Assembly: GCA_002633025.1 (NCBI GenBank)
Contig: NMRB01001321.1
Coordinates: forward strand, 129,212-193,211
Length of the DNA stretch: 64,000 nucleotides
Reading direction: 5' to 3'
Source of the DNA: Notospermus geniculatus
Taxonomy: Eukaryota; Nemertea; Pilidiophora; Heteronemertea; Lineidae
Below, one piece after another: positions 35,024-46,463 of this stretch; position 1 is the first letter of the stretch; every line of letters begins with the position of its first letter. The notes under the pieces are model-generated. The model had not been told where the DNA came from, did no database searches, and was given only the letters and a program-made list of their open reading frames with translations. A program made the position numbers and the translations under genes.

Positions 35024-35958
35024 AATGTGAACATCCTCAGATTATTATCATGGCATCTAGGAGAGTAATTTGGTGTCTGCTTTGACCACTGTCAACTGCA
35101 AAACATGTACTAGTTACAGCTTTTGACAATTGAAAGGGAAATAAAGTTACAAAACACTCCTGCTGGGCGACTTCTTATCAGTCATTGAGTCTCCGAACAG
35201 TTAAAGGTCTGTTTCGGATTTAAAGTCCTATGTGCACCAGAAAAATAAATTCTCACTCTTTTTCAGCTTTGTACAGCATTCAGGCAGAACTGCATTTAGC
35301 TGTTTGTTTTATGAAATTATGTTTAGTAGTAAACGCGATATCAAGGATTTTGTCAGTCAAAATCATTGGGCTAAAACTGTACTGTGAACGACTTAACAAT
35401 GTAAATATGCCAATTTATTCGTGACACAATTCAAGGGAAAAATTCATTCAGTTTGACCCACCCAGAGAACACTGTATGCTTGGTTTCTGCATGATAATTA
35501 CATTTTGTTGAATTTCCCATCACATACATTGCTTAATTGGGTTACTAGGCCGCTCAATCAGGGAAATGACATGTTCATTATGCAAATTACCTAGTGTGAC
35601 GTCACTTAATGAGGCAGTCTTACACCATTCTGATTTTAGCTGAGTCATTCACAAAATCCAACCATAACTTTCTAACCAGTTGGGATTTTTTCACAAAATA
35701 AAAAGCTCTTTCATTGGAATTGTGTGCTTACGTTCGGCGATGTTATTGTAGTGTAAAATTACTGTACTATGCTCTATCTGAATACATTAGTGCTCCGCTT
35801 GCAGTTTCTTCAATGTTTGCTGAAAACTATGTCTTGATTCTCTGAAGTAGGCTACGTGTCAGGCAAGGATGTTGGGGACCTTCACAAGGCCATGAGACCT
35901 CTACCTGCATTATTTAATAACACATTGAAAATACTGTGAAATTGAATACAGAGGGGCT
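35024..35958. other. No gene recognised; downstream of GPCR-2
   Basis: Presumed 3' flank of GPCR-2, AT-rich, no supported feature. Confidence 0.4.
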
Positions 35959-37038
35959 TTAAACTGATCTATGGCTGTTCGACGTGTGTACCAAACCTCG
36001 GAACATTCGGAACACCTCGCGCCGAAATTGAGTCCCACTTACGCAGTAGAGGAGGAAGTTGATGGTGTTGTTTAGGTAAGCAAGAAGATTTGTTACTGCA
36101 AAACTGAAGTGTCTTTGAGTTTCTTGTTTCCAAGATGTCACTTTAGTGTGTGAAAAAAATATAAAATGGCCAGAGCTTGGTGATGTTAATAAGATGAAGA
36201 CAACACTGACAGTGGTCAACATGTACGTCATACTGGTCATCTGTGATGATCGACCGTCTGATCGCCCTCCAGGATTCTGGAGTTTTTTACGCTTTACCTG
36301 TCCCCTTATGACCGTGTATAGTATGGAGCAGTTACAGAAAGCGATGACAAGGAATGGCAAACCTGAATATGCCAGCAGGTCGATCCAAAGCCACACCTTC
36401 CACCAGAAATACTCATATTCTGCCTTATTTCTGCAGTCATACTCGTCATTTCGTTCAAGATATACTAAGTGTTCGATATGAATAATTGGCAAATTTAAGG
36501 CAAACAGAAATATAAACAGAATGGTCAGACCTATAAAAGTCCATCTCTTTGTACATATTGTTCGTGCCTTTAGAGCAAAAGAAACCGATATAAATCTTTC
36601 TACTGTCAAACATGCGACAATCCAACTGGCGAAATGCAGAAAGAAATACGTGAAAAAGACATGAACGGGGCAGGAAATGTACGATATATGTCTTACGTGG
36701 AAGTTAAACAAATTTGCTGCCCACTGGCGAAAGAGTCCTGTCCAAAGGACGGCGGTGTCTACTGCAGCAAGTGTAATAAGTAGAATCCTCGTGGAAGCTT
36801 TCCCAAACTTTCCTCGTATTACGACGAGGATTGTTACAACATTAAACAGTGTCCCAAATATTAATAGAAATGGAGGCACCCATTTCCAAAGGAGTAACTT
36901 AAGTCGCCATTCCCAGAATCGATTGAGATATTCGTCAATAGTTATGGTAGCAGCTCGAGTCACCCTTGGCTCGACTCCTGCCTTCGTTATCTGTATACTC
37001 TCATTAGTGTTGCTCGTCGTCAATTCGTTTATACTCAT
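35959..37038 (-). CDS. Rhodopsin-class GPCR, peptide-receptor type, paralogue 2
   Basis: 359 codons from the preferred start. A longer frame begins at 37113, but CTGTTCCTATTCAACAG|ACAAAATG on the minus strand is a good splice acceptor immediately before this ATG, and starting here matches paralogue 1. Seven helices with the same signatures: LLIFGTLFNVVTILVV (TM1), LAAVD (TM2), SYISCPVHVF with ERF for DRY (TM3), NNTINFLLYC (TM7) and TQFRREVFRMF (helix 8). The third intracellular loop is nearly identical to paralogue 1 (RKKLQNPGGRSDGRSSQMTS), while the N-terminus and extracellular loops differ. That suggests conserved G-protein coupling and diverged ligand recognition. The N-terminus has NES as a glycosylation sequon. 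Confidence 0.9.
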   Translation of the reverse strand: MSINELTTSNTNESIQITKAGVEPRVTRAATITIDEYLNRFWEWRLKLLLWKWVPPFLLIFGTLFNVVTILVVIRGKFGKASTRILLITLAAVDTAVLWTGLFRQWAANLFNFHVRHISYISCPVHVFFTYFFLHFASWIVACLTVERFISVSFALKARTICTKRWTFIGLTILFIFLFALNLPIIHIEHLVYLERNDEYDCRNKAEYEYFWWKVWLWIDLLAYSGLPFLVIAFCNCSILYTVIRGQVKRKKLQNPGGRSDGRSSQMTSMTYMLTTVSVVFILLTSPSSGHFIFFSHTKVTSWKQETQRHFSFAVTNLLAYLNNTINFLLYCVSGTQFRREVFRMFRGLVHTSNSHRSV

Positions 37039-37060
37039 TTTGTCTGTTGAATAGGAACAG
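37038..37060 (-). promoter_or_regulatory. Probable 3' splice site before the GPCR-2 start
   Basis: The minus strand reads CTGTTCCTATTCAACAG, a pyrimidine-rich tract ending in AG, followed directly by ACAAAATG. It decides the choice of start codon. Confidence 0.6.
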
Positions 37061-37949
37061 TCAGCCGCGTGTATTGCCAAAAGATGGCAGCAAATTCTAG
37101 CGGGCCAATACAAAAGAAACTTCTCTCGATTGGTGCTTAGTCATATTTGAACCATGGGCCTACGTGAAAATCGTACTGTCCTCTAACGAATGGTTCAGAT
37201 GCCAAACTCCGGAGGGTAGAAGCAACAGCTTGGATACTGGTGCGGAATTTCGCGAAAAAAGTAACTTCGTCATTCCTTATGCAAGAAAATTCGTAGAGCA
37301 AGTAGGAGGCAAGCTCAAAGGTGGCGCCAGAAAGCCGCCGTCATCACTGCAGGTCTATGACAGAGAGGAATTCACGGATTAATTTCACGAACCAGCTGCT
37401 TCAGGAATATCGATTCCGACAGGTACCGGTAATTTAAAACTGAAATATTGTCATATGCCCGAAAAGTAGATCATCGTTGACTAGACACATTTGAGGAGGA
37501 ACGACGAATACAAACGGAGTAAAAGCGACGTATTTCGTTCGTTTCAACTCATTTACGACTTGTCGTAAAACGTTTCTTTGTTCAATCGGGCATCATGAAG
37601 TTGAAGTCATCTCAATGTTGCTGTCGGCCTAGAACGTTGTTACTTGCTGAAAGAAGAAACACATAGGGATTTATTTCGTTCTGTCATTTAGCAAGAAATA
37701 ACGAGAGAAATCAATGGAAATGCACTCTGATTGATTGTGTCAGATATCCATTGACTCCTGTGGATCCTGTGATCATGAATATCAGAAGTCATTGAATCCA
37801 CGGAACAAGAGTAATATAATAGAAGCTTGCTTTTTATGCCAATTCCTGGTCTAATGGCAACAGTTTGTTTTACACGAAAAAGGTTCAGACCGGTGGAAAT
37901 ATGATGGAAATATACAAATGTGACCCGCTCTAGCAAACGTAGGCGCTTA
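37061..37949. other. No gene recognised; upstream of GPCR-2
   Basis: Carries a partial copy (37370-37445) of the repeat at 32812-33310. Otherwise unassigned. Confidence 0.4.
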
Positions 37950-37953
37950 TTAA

Positions 37954-38116
37954 GGCCCGTTTCGACAGGAGCGTTTCCGCCACAGTTGGCGGCTAGTGCC
38001 ATTGGGATAATCAACACTCCATGTATTGTTAAACCATCGACGGATTATCCAAAACCCTGTGAAAACTGCACCGCTCGCGGCAAACCTCGGCGGAATCTGC
38101 TGTAGTGGAAACGGGC
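37954..38116. mobile_element. Small TTAA-flanked MITE (163 bp)
   Basis: TTAA at 37950-37953 and 38117-38120. Termini GGCCCGTTTCGACAGG and GTGGAAACGGGC are imperfect inverted repeats. Confidence 0.65.
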
Positions 38117-38279
38117 TTAACAACATAATATTATTAATACAGAAATGTGCGTCTCTGCAGGTTGACAATCGTCCTCTTGCAACAGGTCCTCTAAAACGCG
38201 CTCCCCTACTCGCACGTCCGAGGCCCTGTTGAAATTGGCGCCTTTTCGCTGTGGAACTAGCGACAGAATATCTGTCGCT

Positions 38280-38745
38280 GAATACAACCAATCACAGCGA
38301 AGCTTCTATCCCGCCATGGTCACTCCCAAATATGGTGGTTTCAAACATTCCTCGATTCGCTGACAAACTCGCTGGATTTTTTAATATTCCTGAATTAACT
38401 TCGCGTAAAAATGGTTCTCATGGATTATCTAGATAATGGGTAAGTACCGACGGGTTCAAAACACGAAGGTATGATCCAGTTCATGTGTTTGGGGCAGCTA
38501 TCATTCCGACAGCATGCATAAATTATGGAATGAGATGCATTGCTATGAGACTGGTACCCGGTAACTCATGACACCAGATATATGTGCATACGTTACAGCA
38601 CTAGGCGCGATGTCTGGCCATTACATCAAGTGGCGATCCCCCACTGCATTGCATGGTTTATTCGTGAATTACCAGTTGGCGAGTACACATGAGGGAACAG
38701 CCCTCTTCCCCACCGAAACGGGGTGGGTTTCCCCAGGGCATTGTA
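38280..38745 (+). repeat. Segmental duplication upstream of GPCR-2 (partner 31160-32760)
   Basis: Same ordered blocks as 31160-32760 without the two insertions. It provides the empty sites CCTGAATTAACTTCGCG and ATACGTTACAGCAC. Confidence 0.85.
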
Positions 38746-40470
38746 ACGCGCTATGCAGAGTGGAAATGCCCTGGGTTCCCAGGATGGTTGACAATAGTAG
38801 TGGAGAGCAGTGTAATAGTTGAGTAAACTGCCGACTAAGATGATCCTTGTGACGACTTGCAGCGGGTCACAAATACTGCCATCTTCTTGACAGAATAAAC
38901 TCACTACAGGTTCCTTGCAGGTTAAAGGGATCAGGAGAATTTGTTTCTAGCTTCGGATATTACAAAATGCTAGTTCCTTCATGATAAATTCCCATCGTCA
39001 ATTCATTTTTTCAATTAAGTGTTAATTACTGACACCCAGACAAATCGATTATCGCCTGACCATGGAGCAGTCACTATTTGAGCAACTGATCAGCAGGTGT
39101 CTCCCATGGTCATTTGCCTACGTCACTGGGAATCTGCTCTACGGACTGGTCTTGTAATTCTATTTTGTGGTCTGAGTCTAAAATTAGCAACAGTATAGCG
39201 GACAGGTGATTGCTCAGCGGGACACAATGAAAAAGTTTAAGTATCATTGTGTATTGACGAAAACCATATACAATCCAATGACACAAACCCAGGTTATGGG
39301 TCGGGCGTAATATGAGGTGGGCAATACCCATAACCCATGACAATAAGGCTCTTACATTCACAGCCCCTCCCCCGCTAACAAGAGTGGCCAAAATTGAACT
39401 TAGAAAATTTTAGGCCTGGACGCAAGGATCCCGGAACCGTCGATATGCGGCAGTACACGACGAAGGCTTTTATGGATCGCTGTTGATAGTTTTATAGTAT
39501 AGGCAAGTTTGGGGTTTGTAGCTAATAGGCGTTAGTTTGGCACCAAGGGGATGAAGTGCTAAACTAACGTCTGGATCGTCTTCAAATATTCATCGTGGGT
39601 GCATCTAATGAAGATACATGACATGTTATGGGTTTTTGATTTGACCTACTTTCCAAGGCCACGGAGGTCAAAGTTCAAAATTCCGTCATTATTGGTGGCA
39701 CATTTCGTGACTATTTGACCTAATATCTTCTAACTTGGTGTGATCAGGTGTCTGGGTTCCCTCTGTATCTGGAACTCAAGGCTTGCCTGGGAACATTTTG
39801 ATATAATATTTGTCATTTGTTCTTCTGGTACATTCACCCAGGTGAGCACATGGTCCATGGACCATTTCATTTTAAATGTTCACAAAAAGCCCCATAGTGG
39901 TCATATTAGGAATTAGAACTTGGCCTAGATTTTGGGGTACCCACGCACGACAGGCCACCACTAAGGCATCTAAGTACAGCATAAGCGTTTCTGGTTTTTC
40001 GGCCAAGCGGGCTATAAATTGTTCGGTCATTCTTTAAAGCAATTCGAAAGCGGATTTTGTTTACATTTGGATGGTGTTTGTAAACAGAAAATTCAGCCAA
40101 TCAGAATGCACGAAAATTTCTTTTGTTGACTTTCTGGATAACTTTGTTTACATTTTTCCCGAAGATTCGTCCCCTTTCAAATTCTAGTTCTAAATCAAAT
40201 TTTTTCGCTTTTGATTCGCTTTAACATAACAACAAATGACTAACAGTACATGCATTTGTTATTTTCTTTAACGATGAATGAGATTGTCATTGACAACACA
40301 GTTTAATCGATTGATCGAAAAGTCTTCTGTGTTTCATATAGGCTCCAGCAGGAGGATCACGAACGAGAAACTTCAATAACTTCAAAGGTTATCAAATGTA
40401 TCTCTTCCCAAGGTACTGGTATGGGGAGCACTGGTTATTCGAATGACAACACTTCTTCTACTAGTAGCGC
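38746..40470. other. No gene recognised; includes a partial repeat copy
   Basis: 39935-40015 carries the CGCACGACAGGCCACCACT and CGGCCAAGCGGGCTA words of the repeat seen at 8575-9010 and 16290-16990. The rest is unassigned. Confidence 0.45.
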
Positions 40471-40774
40471 GTTCGGAAAGCTTCCTCGGGGAAGCGGGAG
40501 AGCGTTCGGTAAGGTATTTGGCAGGCTGCCAAGGCTTCCTCGAGCCTGGCCGACTCGCCGAGTCGCTCACTTGGGGAAACTCCCGGCATGCATTTCGGTT
40601 TTCTTTCCAAGCCGACATGCTGATTTGCTAAACGTGGAATATTTCACGCCTGCAACCCACAGTAGTACCTTTCCCCGAGGAAGTGCAAATATCGTTCGGA
40701 AATTCGCCTTCACTGGGCATGCCCACATTCCCCGAAGCTCGGGGAAGAAATTTCCTCGGGGAAGCTTTCCGAAC
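40471..40774. mobile_element. Foldback MITE (GTTCGGAAAGCTTCC termini)
   Basis: GTTCGGAAAGCTTCCTCGGG at the left is inverted at the right (CCTCGGGGAAGCTTTCCGAAC). The CGGGGAAG word recurs inside. No clear target duplication. Confidence 0.7.
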
Positions 40775-40820
40775 ACGGCCAAGGTACAGATTAGTGTAGA
40801 GTAAGTTGATCATGTTCATA

Positions 40821-40974
40821 AGGCCTTTTTACACATTCGAAGAACCCACCTCGCACTTGATCGAGGCCGGTTACCGAACCCGCACCGCATAAAAGGGGAC
40901 AATCCATCCTGAACCGAACCTGCCCTAGGGGGGTGAAGGTAGGTTTCCTCGAACCGCACCGTGTAAAAAGGCCT
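40821..40974. mobile_element. Small MITE (AGGCCTTTTTACAC termini)
   Basis: Perfect 14 bp terminal inverted repeat AGGCCTTTTTACAC / GTGTAAAAAGGCCT around 154 bp. Confidence 0.7.
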
Positions 40975-41878
40975 ATTGATCTTGACTAGGGATAGTTCAT
41001 GAACTTGCAATCACTCCAAATGTGATTGGATGTCTCACTTCCCAAGACGAGGGGGTGCACGGTCGATTGAAGTGACAGTACTCTTTTCTACATAATCTAC
41101 ATTTTACGAAGTTCCTTGCGGGAGCTGATTTATTCTTAGACGACTGACGTCATTTTGATTCAAAAATTTGAGCACAGCGGCATCGATGGACTCGCCGATT
41201 ATAGCTATAGTTGTGTTCACGATTTTCGCGGTCGGGCGTCACGATAAGAGTGCATCCGCCTCCAAAATAATGCACCTAATTGTTTTTATCATGGATTCCG
41301 GACGAACTCACATGCTGTTTTTCGACTTTCCGGTGGGGGGCCCTTAAAATCAAGCTTTGTGGATAGCCTAGACTTTTTGACGAACACACCATCACCTCTG
41401 AATAATGGATTAGTCCACTTCAGCACTGCCGATTGAGATTTTCAAGAAAAATTTCGGCCACTCACAAACTATTTATCATGGGGGAATCTCCAGATGCTCT
41501 GTTGTGTTTCGAGGCAATCCCCGACTTTCCTTTAAAATGGCATTGAGTAGAGTTTGAAATCAAGGAATATGACGCGGGAGGATATAATTAGAAAAAAAGT
41601 CAGAAGCATTATACGGACGTGGAGAAGTTTCAGGACTTTCGTTTCACAAACAAACTGGTTTACGATCTCCAGTCTCTTCCGAATAAAATAGATCAGTAAA
41701 ATAGGCCTAAAGTGCACTGCTGTTATTCGTCAGCTCATGACTCCCATCATTCATGGTAGAAAACTTCTTGTAATGCATATTAGCGTAGAGCAAGGAACAT
41801 CACATCTTTTTTTCTTTCAAACTACATGTACATGTAACAATAACTGGGCCATAAAGGAAATCCGGCATGTCCGGTGGG
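40975..41878. other. No gene recognised
   Basis: Intergenic sequence, no supported feature. Confidence 0.4.
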
Positions 41879-42183
41879 TTAAAGTGGTCCTAAACCGCCA
41901 AGCAAAAGTTGGCACCCGATCATTTTCACCGCCCACGAAAATGGAACTTCCGATTTCCGGTCATGGCTTCTGAGCATGCGCAGTACGCTACCTTCACTGA
42001 GTTAGTCAATCGTGCAAACCGCACAGCAGACAGGATGCCGAAGCGAGAAGTGAAAGAAGGGAAAGGGCGGCCTTAAAAGGTAGCAAATGCCGACCAGCAG
42101 CTGTGGATTGTCCACAGACATTATCGAAGTGGCTCATAATAAAGAAAGAACTCCGTTTTGAGACGATGAGGAGGTTGTTTGTA

Positions 42184-42807
42184 CAGTGTCCCCAAAAATT
42201 ATTTGGCCAGTTTGAAAAAAGTGAACAATTTTAAAACTGCAGCAATGAATATTTATTGCTGCGGGCTAAATATGACTGGACGTCCACTCTATCAAATCAG
42301 TGTAACGTCTGCATGTTTTTCCCAGTACATTTGCTGTATTTCATAATAATGTCAATTTCCAGACCCAAAAATTATTTGGCCACGCCACTCCCACATCTTT
42401 ATTATCACTAGTTGAGCCTTAATTACATGCTTGATTGAGGTGGACACTTGGCAGGATTAGGCCATTCAGTTTTCGGTTAAGGTGTGGTTCAGATTGTTAC
42501 ATAATAGAGGTTTGAGTCCTGGTTAGTAGTCATTGCCACTAGTACTCCTTGAAGCACAGGTTGTATTGGTCACAAGGGAGTGAAGCATGGCTAAAACAGC
42601 TGAAATATCTCGTGGAATAAGAGAAAAGGTGATTGATTTTCACAAAGCTGGAATTTCGTCACGAAAAATCGCTATACGGCTTGATATTGCCTACTCGACA
42701 GTAAAATATATCGTAGCGAAGTTCAAGAAAAGTGGCATAATCAGCAACATCAGTGGTCGAGGGAGGAAGAAAAAGACTTCTGACAGGACGGATAAGTACA
42801 TTAAGTT
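42184..42807 (+). mobile_element. Tc1-like transposon, truncated on the right
   Basis: TA|CAGTGTCCCC at 42182 starts the left TIR. The 19 bp word CCCAAAAATTATTTGGCCA occurs at 42191-42209 and again at 42364-42382, the IR/DR arrangement known from Tc1 elements such as Sleeping Beauty. The transposase begins at 42587. Sequence identity to Tc1 stops at the N (42808), and no right TIR is present. Confidence 0.85.
42587..42807 (+). pseudogene. Tc1-type transposase, N-terminal fragment
   Basis: Starts ATG at 42587 (MAKTAEISRGIREKVIDFHK). About 73 codons cover the first helix-turn-helix of the paired-like DNA-binding domain (SSRKIAIRLDIAYSTVKYIV) and a basic GRGRKKK hook. The catalytic DDE domain is absent: the frame meets the N at 42808, after which the sequence is unrelated. 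A full Tc1 transposase has about 340 residues. It can no longer transpose by itself, though an isolated DNA-binding domain could in principle bind the IR/DR sites just upstream. Confidence 0.85.
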
Positions 42808-43045
42808 NGGCGTGAATGTATCCTCTAAAACTCCCCTGAATCGAGGAAAAATCTCGACTCGGCGAACTGGTCGCATTGGCAATCAGCTGTCACTCATTCA
42901 GAACTTGCCCAATCAGTGATCGCGTAGTAAATTCCATAGTAATCACGTGACGTGATGATTGACAGGCGCTCATTCATACTGGCGTAGCGCGGGAAAATGA
43001 AAACGAGGCTGTCTCGCTCGCCCCGGCGGTTTAGGATCACTTTAA

Positions 43046-44311
43046 GCCGTGCCATATAGTAAGGGGTTCAATAAATCATCTCTCCTTTCGGACAGAGATG
43101 ATCCGTCCTCGAGTCACTTAGCGCCACTCTGCGTCGCAGTGCCGAACTACACTTTTCCACTTTCGACTGGCTTGGTCTTCCAGATGTATTACACGCGCCC
43201 GTCACCCAAGCACGTAGTAATCACGCTCAAGGTTAGCTTAACTTCTAGCTGCGAGGCAAACGCGGCAACCACTAGGCCATTATGAAAATCCTCCATGGCC
43301 GGCAGGGTAAGCCGTGCAATATAGTAGCTGAAAGGGATTCAAGACATTGCACATGGGACGATGGTGGACAACAGCAGACATCGTATTGTATTGTGTTGGT
43401 TTATTGAAATTTCAAAAGAATGATACTGTGAGTAAATGTCCCCGGCTGAGGTATCGAAACATTATTAACTCCGTCCGAGGAGGGTCGTCTGCAATGGAAG
43501 AAAAGGTGCCGCACAATATCGCTGATACAGTGTGTTAAAACCTTGGCACAGTTGAAATGCCTGATGCTTGTAACGTTTGTTCTTTGGCTCACCGGTGAGC
43601 CTACATATGTGTGGCGGTCTAGGAAAACACCGATCATCAGAACAGAATTGCGGTGGATGAAGACCCTTAAAACCATCACCCCCTCAGGTCTCAACACCAG
43701 ATGCTGAGGTCTGATAAGCCCATAGCTCCCCTGGTCTGCTTAGCCTTTTGCTAGCTTGTCTGGCAGGGGCATCCAAGTTTTCTCTTAGGCTTACTTCCCA
43801 TTTTCTCCTTTCCTTTTACCAGTTTTACCAGCTTTCGTGACAGGGGTCACAGGGTGGTATTCATTAAATATGGCCCATAAAGTTTGGTATTTGTTGGTAT
43901 TAGGTTTACTTCTCATGTTCTTCCCCATAGTAGGCTCCCTTTTACCTGCTTTCGTGGCAGGGGACACAAAGTTTGGTATTAGGTTTACTTTTCATTGTCT
44001 CATTTCCCTTTAGTAGGCCTACCTTTTTCCCGCCAGGCTAGGTGCATTCGGCATCTAGCCTGTTCTAGGCCCCGTTCGCTTTTTTGCCCATTCCCTATTC
44101 CATTCTTTGGCCTCGCCTTGTCCCATTTTTCCTTCTATTCATGCCAAACTCAGGCCATTGTAGTGTGCAGGTACTCCTCCGCTGCCACCCTTTATCTTCA
44201 TGTCATACCTTACTCATTATAAATTACACAAGCCATAATTTATAATCACGCTTCTACTAATTAGAGTATGGTAGTGGTAGCCGTGTTGATCGTCAATATC
44301 CAAATCGAAAA
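43046..44311. other. No gene recognised; repeat-like pyrimidine-rich stretch
   Basis: 43780-44200 is C/T-rich and repeats phrases such as TTTGGTATTAGGTTTACTT and CTTTCGTGGCAGGGG. It could be the 3' UTR of a retroelement, but I cannot name one. Confidence 0.4.
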
Positions 44312-44509
44312 AAAGGACGGTAACACCGATTTCTATGATCAACTTTTTAATTTTACATGTTTGGTACATGCTGACTCAAGCTTTCGACACTATACGGTGT
44401 CTTCCTCACTCCTGAGGAAGACACCGTATAGTGTCGAAAGCTTGAGTCAGCATGTACCAAACATGTAAAATTAAAAAGTTGATCATAGAAATCGGTGTTA
44501 CCGTCCTTT
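44312..44509. repeat. Perfect palindrome, 97 bp arms, 4 nt loop
   Basis: 44312-44408 and 44413-44509 are exact reverse complements; the loop is CTCC. The right arm begins TGAGGAAGACACCGTATAG, then TGTCGAAAGCTTGAG. A degenerate version of the CTGAGGAAG...GTCGAAA stem-loop occurs 280 bp downstream (44697-44725). Confidence 0.95.
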
Positions 44510-44696
44510 CTACTAATTACAGACTCTCTCTTTCTTTATACAGGTCTTCTCTTTTTAATTAGCTGCAGCACCAAAACAATGGGCTGTTGTCTCTATTCAA
44601 CCTTTACCTTTCACACTTTTCTGTTTGTGCAGGATACTTTAGATCTACATTTGGGATCCAGCTCAGTCTTTTCTGAAACTTCGACTAGAAAGTGCC

Positions 44697-44725
44697 TGAG
44701 GAAGACCGCGGTTGGGGTCGAAAAT
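44697..44725 (+). other. CTGAGGAAG...GTCGAAA stem-loop motif
   Basis: CTGAGGAA, a GACC/GGTC stem and GAAA. The words CTGANGA and GAAA are core hammerhead ribozyme elements, but one extra A precedes the stem in both copies here, so activity is doubtful. Confidence 0.35.
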
Positions 44726-44900
44726 TTGCGAGAATTGGAGACGACGTTTCCTTGTATATCTTCAACTACTAAAAGCGGAATACTTTGCCATCTAGTACCT
44801 TGTACATGTACATGTATGTGAACGCTGAATATTAGCCCTATCGAAGGACAAATATGGCTGCCTGGCAGACGTCTTGGAAAATACACTTTGTGTAATATCA

Positions 44901-45061
44901 AATAGAAATCGGGTTTCTAAGGTGAAAGACATTGCTTCCTACCAGACTCGAACCCACGGACCCTCGCATAAGGCATCAATCGCCAGCACATAAGGCATCA
45001 ATCGCCAGCACTAAGGGGCAGCACGCCTTAAACCACTAGGCCAAATCCCCATCTTCAAAAA
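44901..45061 (-). mobile_element. tRNA-derived SINE with internal 22 bp duplication
   Basis: On the minus strand: head GGGGATTTGGCCTAGTGGTT (A box), a long variable-arm-like insert, then B box GGGTTCGAGTCTGG. The insert repeats CATAAGGCATCAATCGCCAG in tandem. Flanks TGTAATATCA (44891-44900) and TGCAATATCA (45062-45071) look like a 10 bp duplication with one change. Its 3' body recurs in opposite orientation at 47956-48005. Confidence 0.75.
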
Positions 45062-45129
45062 ATGCAATATCACATGAAGAACAACTCAGAATGGTCTAAC
45101 AACTCGTCGTTTCACTATGATTTCATTAA

Positions 45130-45960
45130 AGCTGAACTGCATGAACGAAAACACCACAGCGCCGCAGTATGGTGGTCTACAGAAGTGCAAACGCATTTCG
45201 AAGTACTTCAAGAACATGATAGACTACTGGCTTGTTTGGCGGCGCCACTGTATTCAATCTCAGGCTTTCAATCGAGACACATCAAGAGATAGCGTCCAAG
45301 TGACAGAGCCTTGATGATAGACTACAGATCCGTAGAAACTTGAGTATGAGGTTGGTCAGGGTTCTTTAGTGCTTGCGCCCTGTTGAAATATATGGTAAAA
45401 TGACGAAAACTTCGGCATCACGAAATATTAAATCGCTCGTCTGACGCATTTTACGTGATATGAGCAACAATACATACATGACTCGTGTGATGTGTATGTA
45501 TTTGTAGAAAGACTATTTAAATGATTACAATAGTTATGGTCAAAGAAATGAAATAAGAATCATCTTCAACGTGTATGTAATGACCTAATGAGTTGCTGAA
45601 CGTCAGATGAGCGCTGTATTGTTTTTGAATGCATAAATGTTGCTTGAACTATACCATAAATTTCAACAAGAAATGATTACTATAGAATGGTGACCGACTT
45701 TCTACTCTGGTTCGGAAAGAACCTAATGCCATTAGACCTGCAGACGTCACTGAACATGCTGAACGCCATCTCTCGATGTTACTGCATTGACTGACCCAGG
45801 GTGAATACAGTGGCGCCACCAAATAGGCTGGTAGTCTATCATGTTCTACAGACACTTTGAAAGTGCATTATGGTCGTTTCTGTTTCTCTTCACCACCACC
45901 ATGGTGTGGTGGTCTTTTTTCAAACCTGTAATCTCCTGTTTTTGTTCATGCAGTTCAGCT
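45130..45960. mobile_element. TTAA element with the same termini as the tRNA-like family
   Basis: TTAA at 45126-45129 and 45961-45964. The first 18 bp (AGCTGAACTGCATGAACG) match the dual-tRNA family, but the interior differs and no A/B boxes are seen. It is probably a sister subfamily using the same transposase. Confidence 0.85.
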
Positions 45961-46463
45961 TTAATTAGATAAACTCGCCCTATCAACTGCATAGCATAGA
46001 AAACTAGGAAGTCCCGGAATTTGTTTGAAAAAATAACCAAGCCATAATTGTGCAATAGGTATTGTGAAATGCATCACTAAAGATGTATGCCATTATCTGA
46101 TGTGTCCTTGGCATCACTATTCAAGTATGGCTGTATTATGGAATTTGCTCATGTTATAATAAAGCAATAATAACGGAAAGTGTCGTTACGATGTCGTTTA
46201 GTTTGTGACGGATCAGTAATAACGCGGGATTCTCGTCACGCCCGATCGTGCGACCACAAAAATAAACGTTTTGTCCGAGCACTATTGGGCGAGCACTTTG
46301 GAGGAGGTGCCGGCAAGCCGACTACATTGAACAGTTGGAGTAGATTCCCATCGGTGGATCGAGAAATCACTCTCAGCAACCGGCGCTGAAGTTGAGCTTC
46401 GCACAACTTAGAAATTGTGTCGTCCGTCAAGGGGACAAGACGGCCGGAGACAGGGCTGCGGAC

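Larger units (their letters stand above)
41883..43041. mobile_element. TTAA-flanked element hosting a Tc1 copy
   Basis: TTAA at 41879-41882 and 43042-43045. TIRs AGTGGTCCTAAACCGCC and GGCGGTTTAGGATCACT differ at one base. It is split internally by a Tc1-like fragment and the single N at 42808. Confidence 0.85.

Noticed and set aside
37038-37113. Longer N-terminus for GPCR-2 starting at 37113
   Set aside because: A strong splice acceptor lies between it and the ATG at 37038, and the paralogue has no matching extension.
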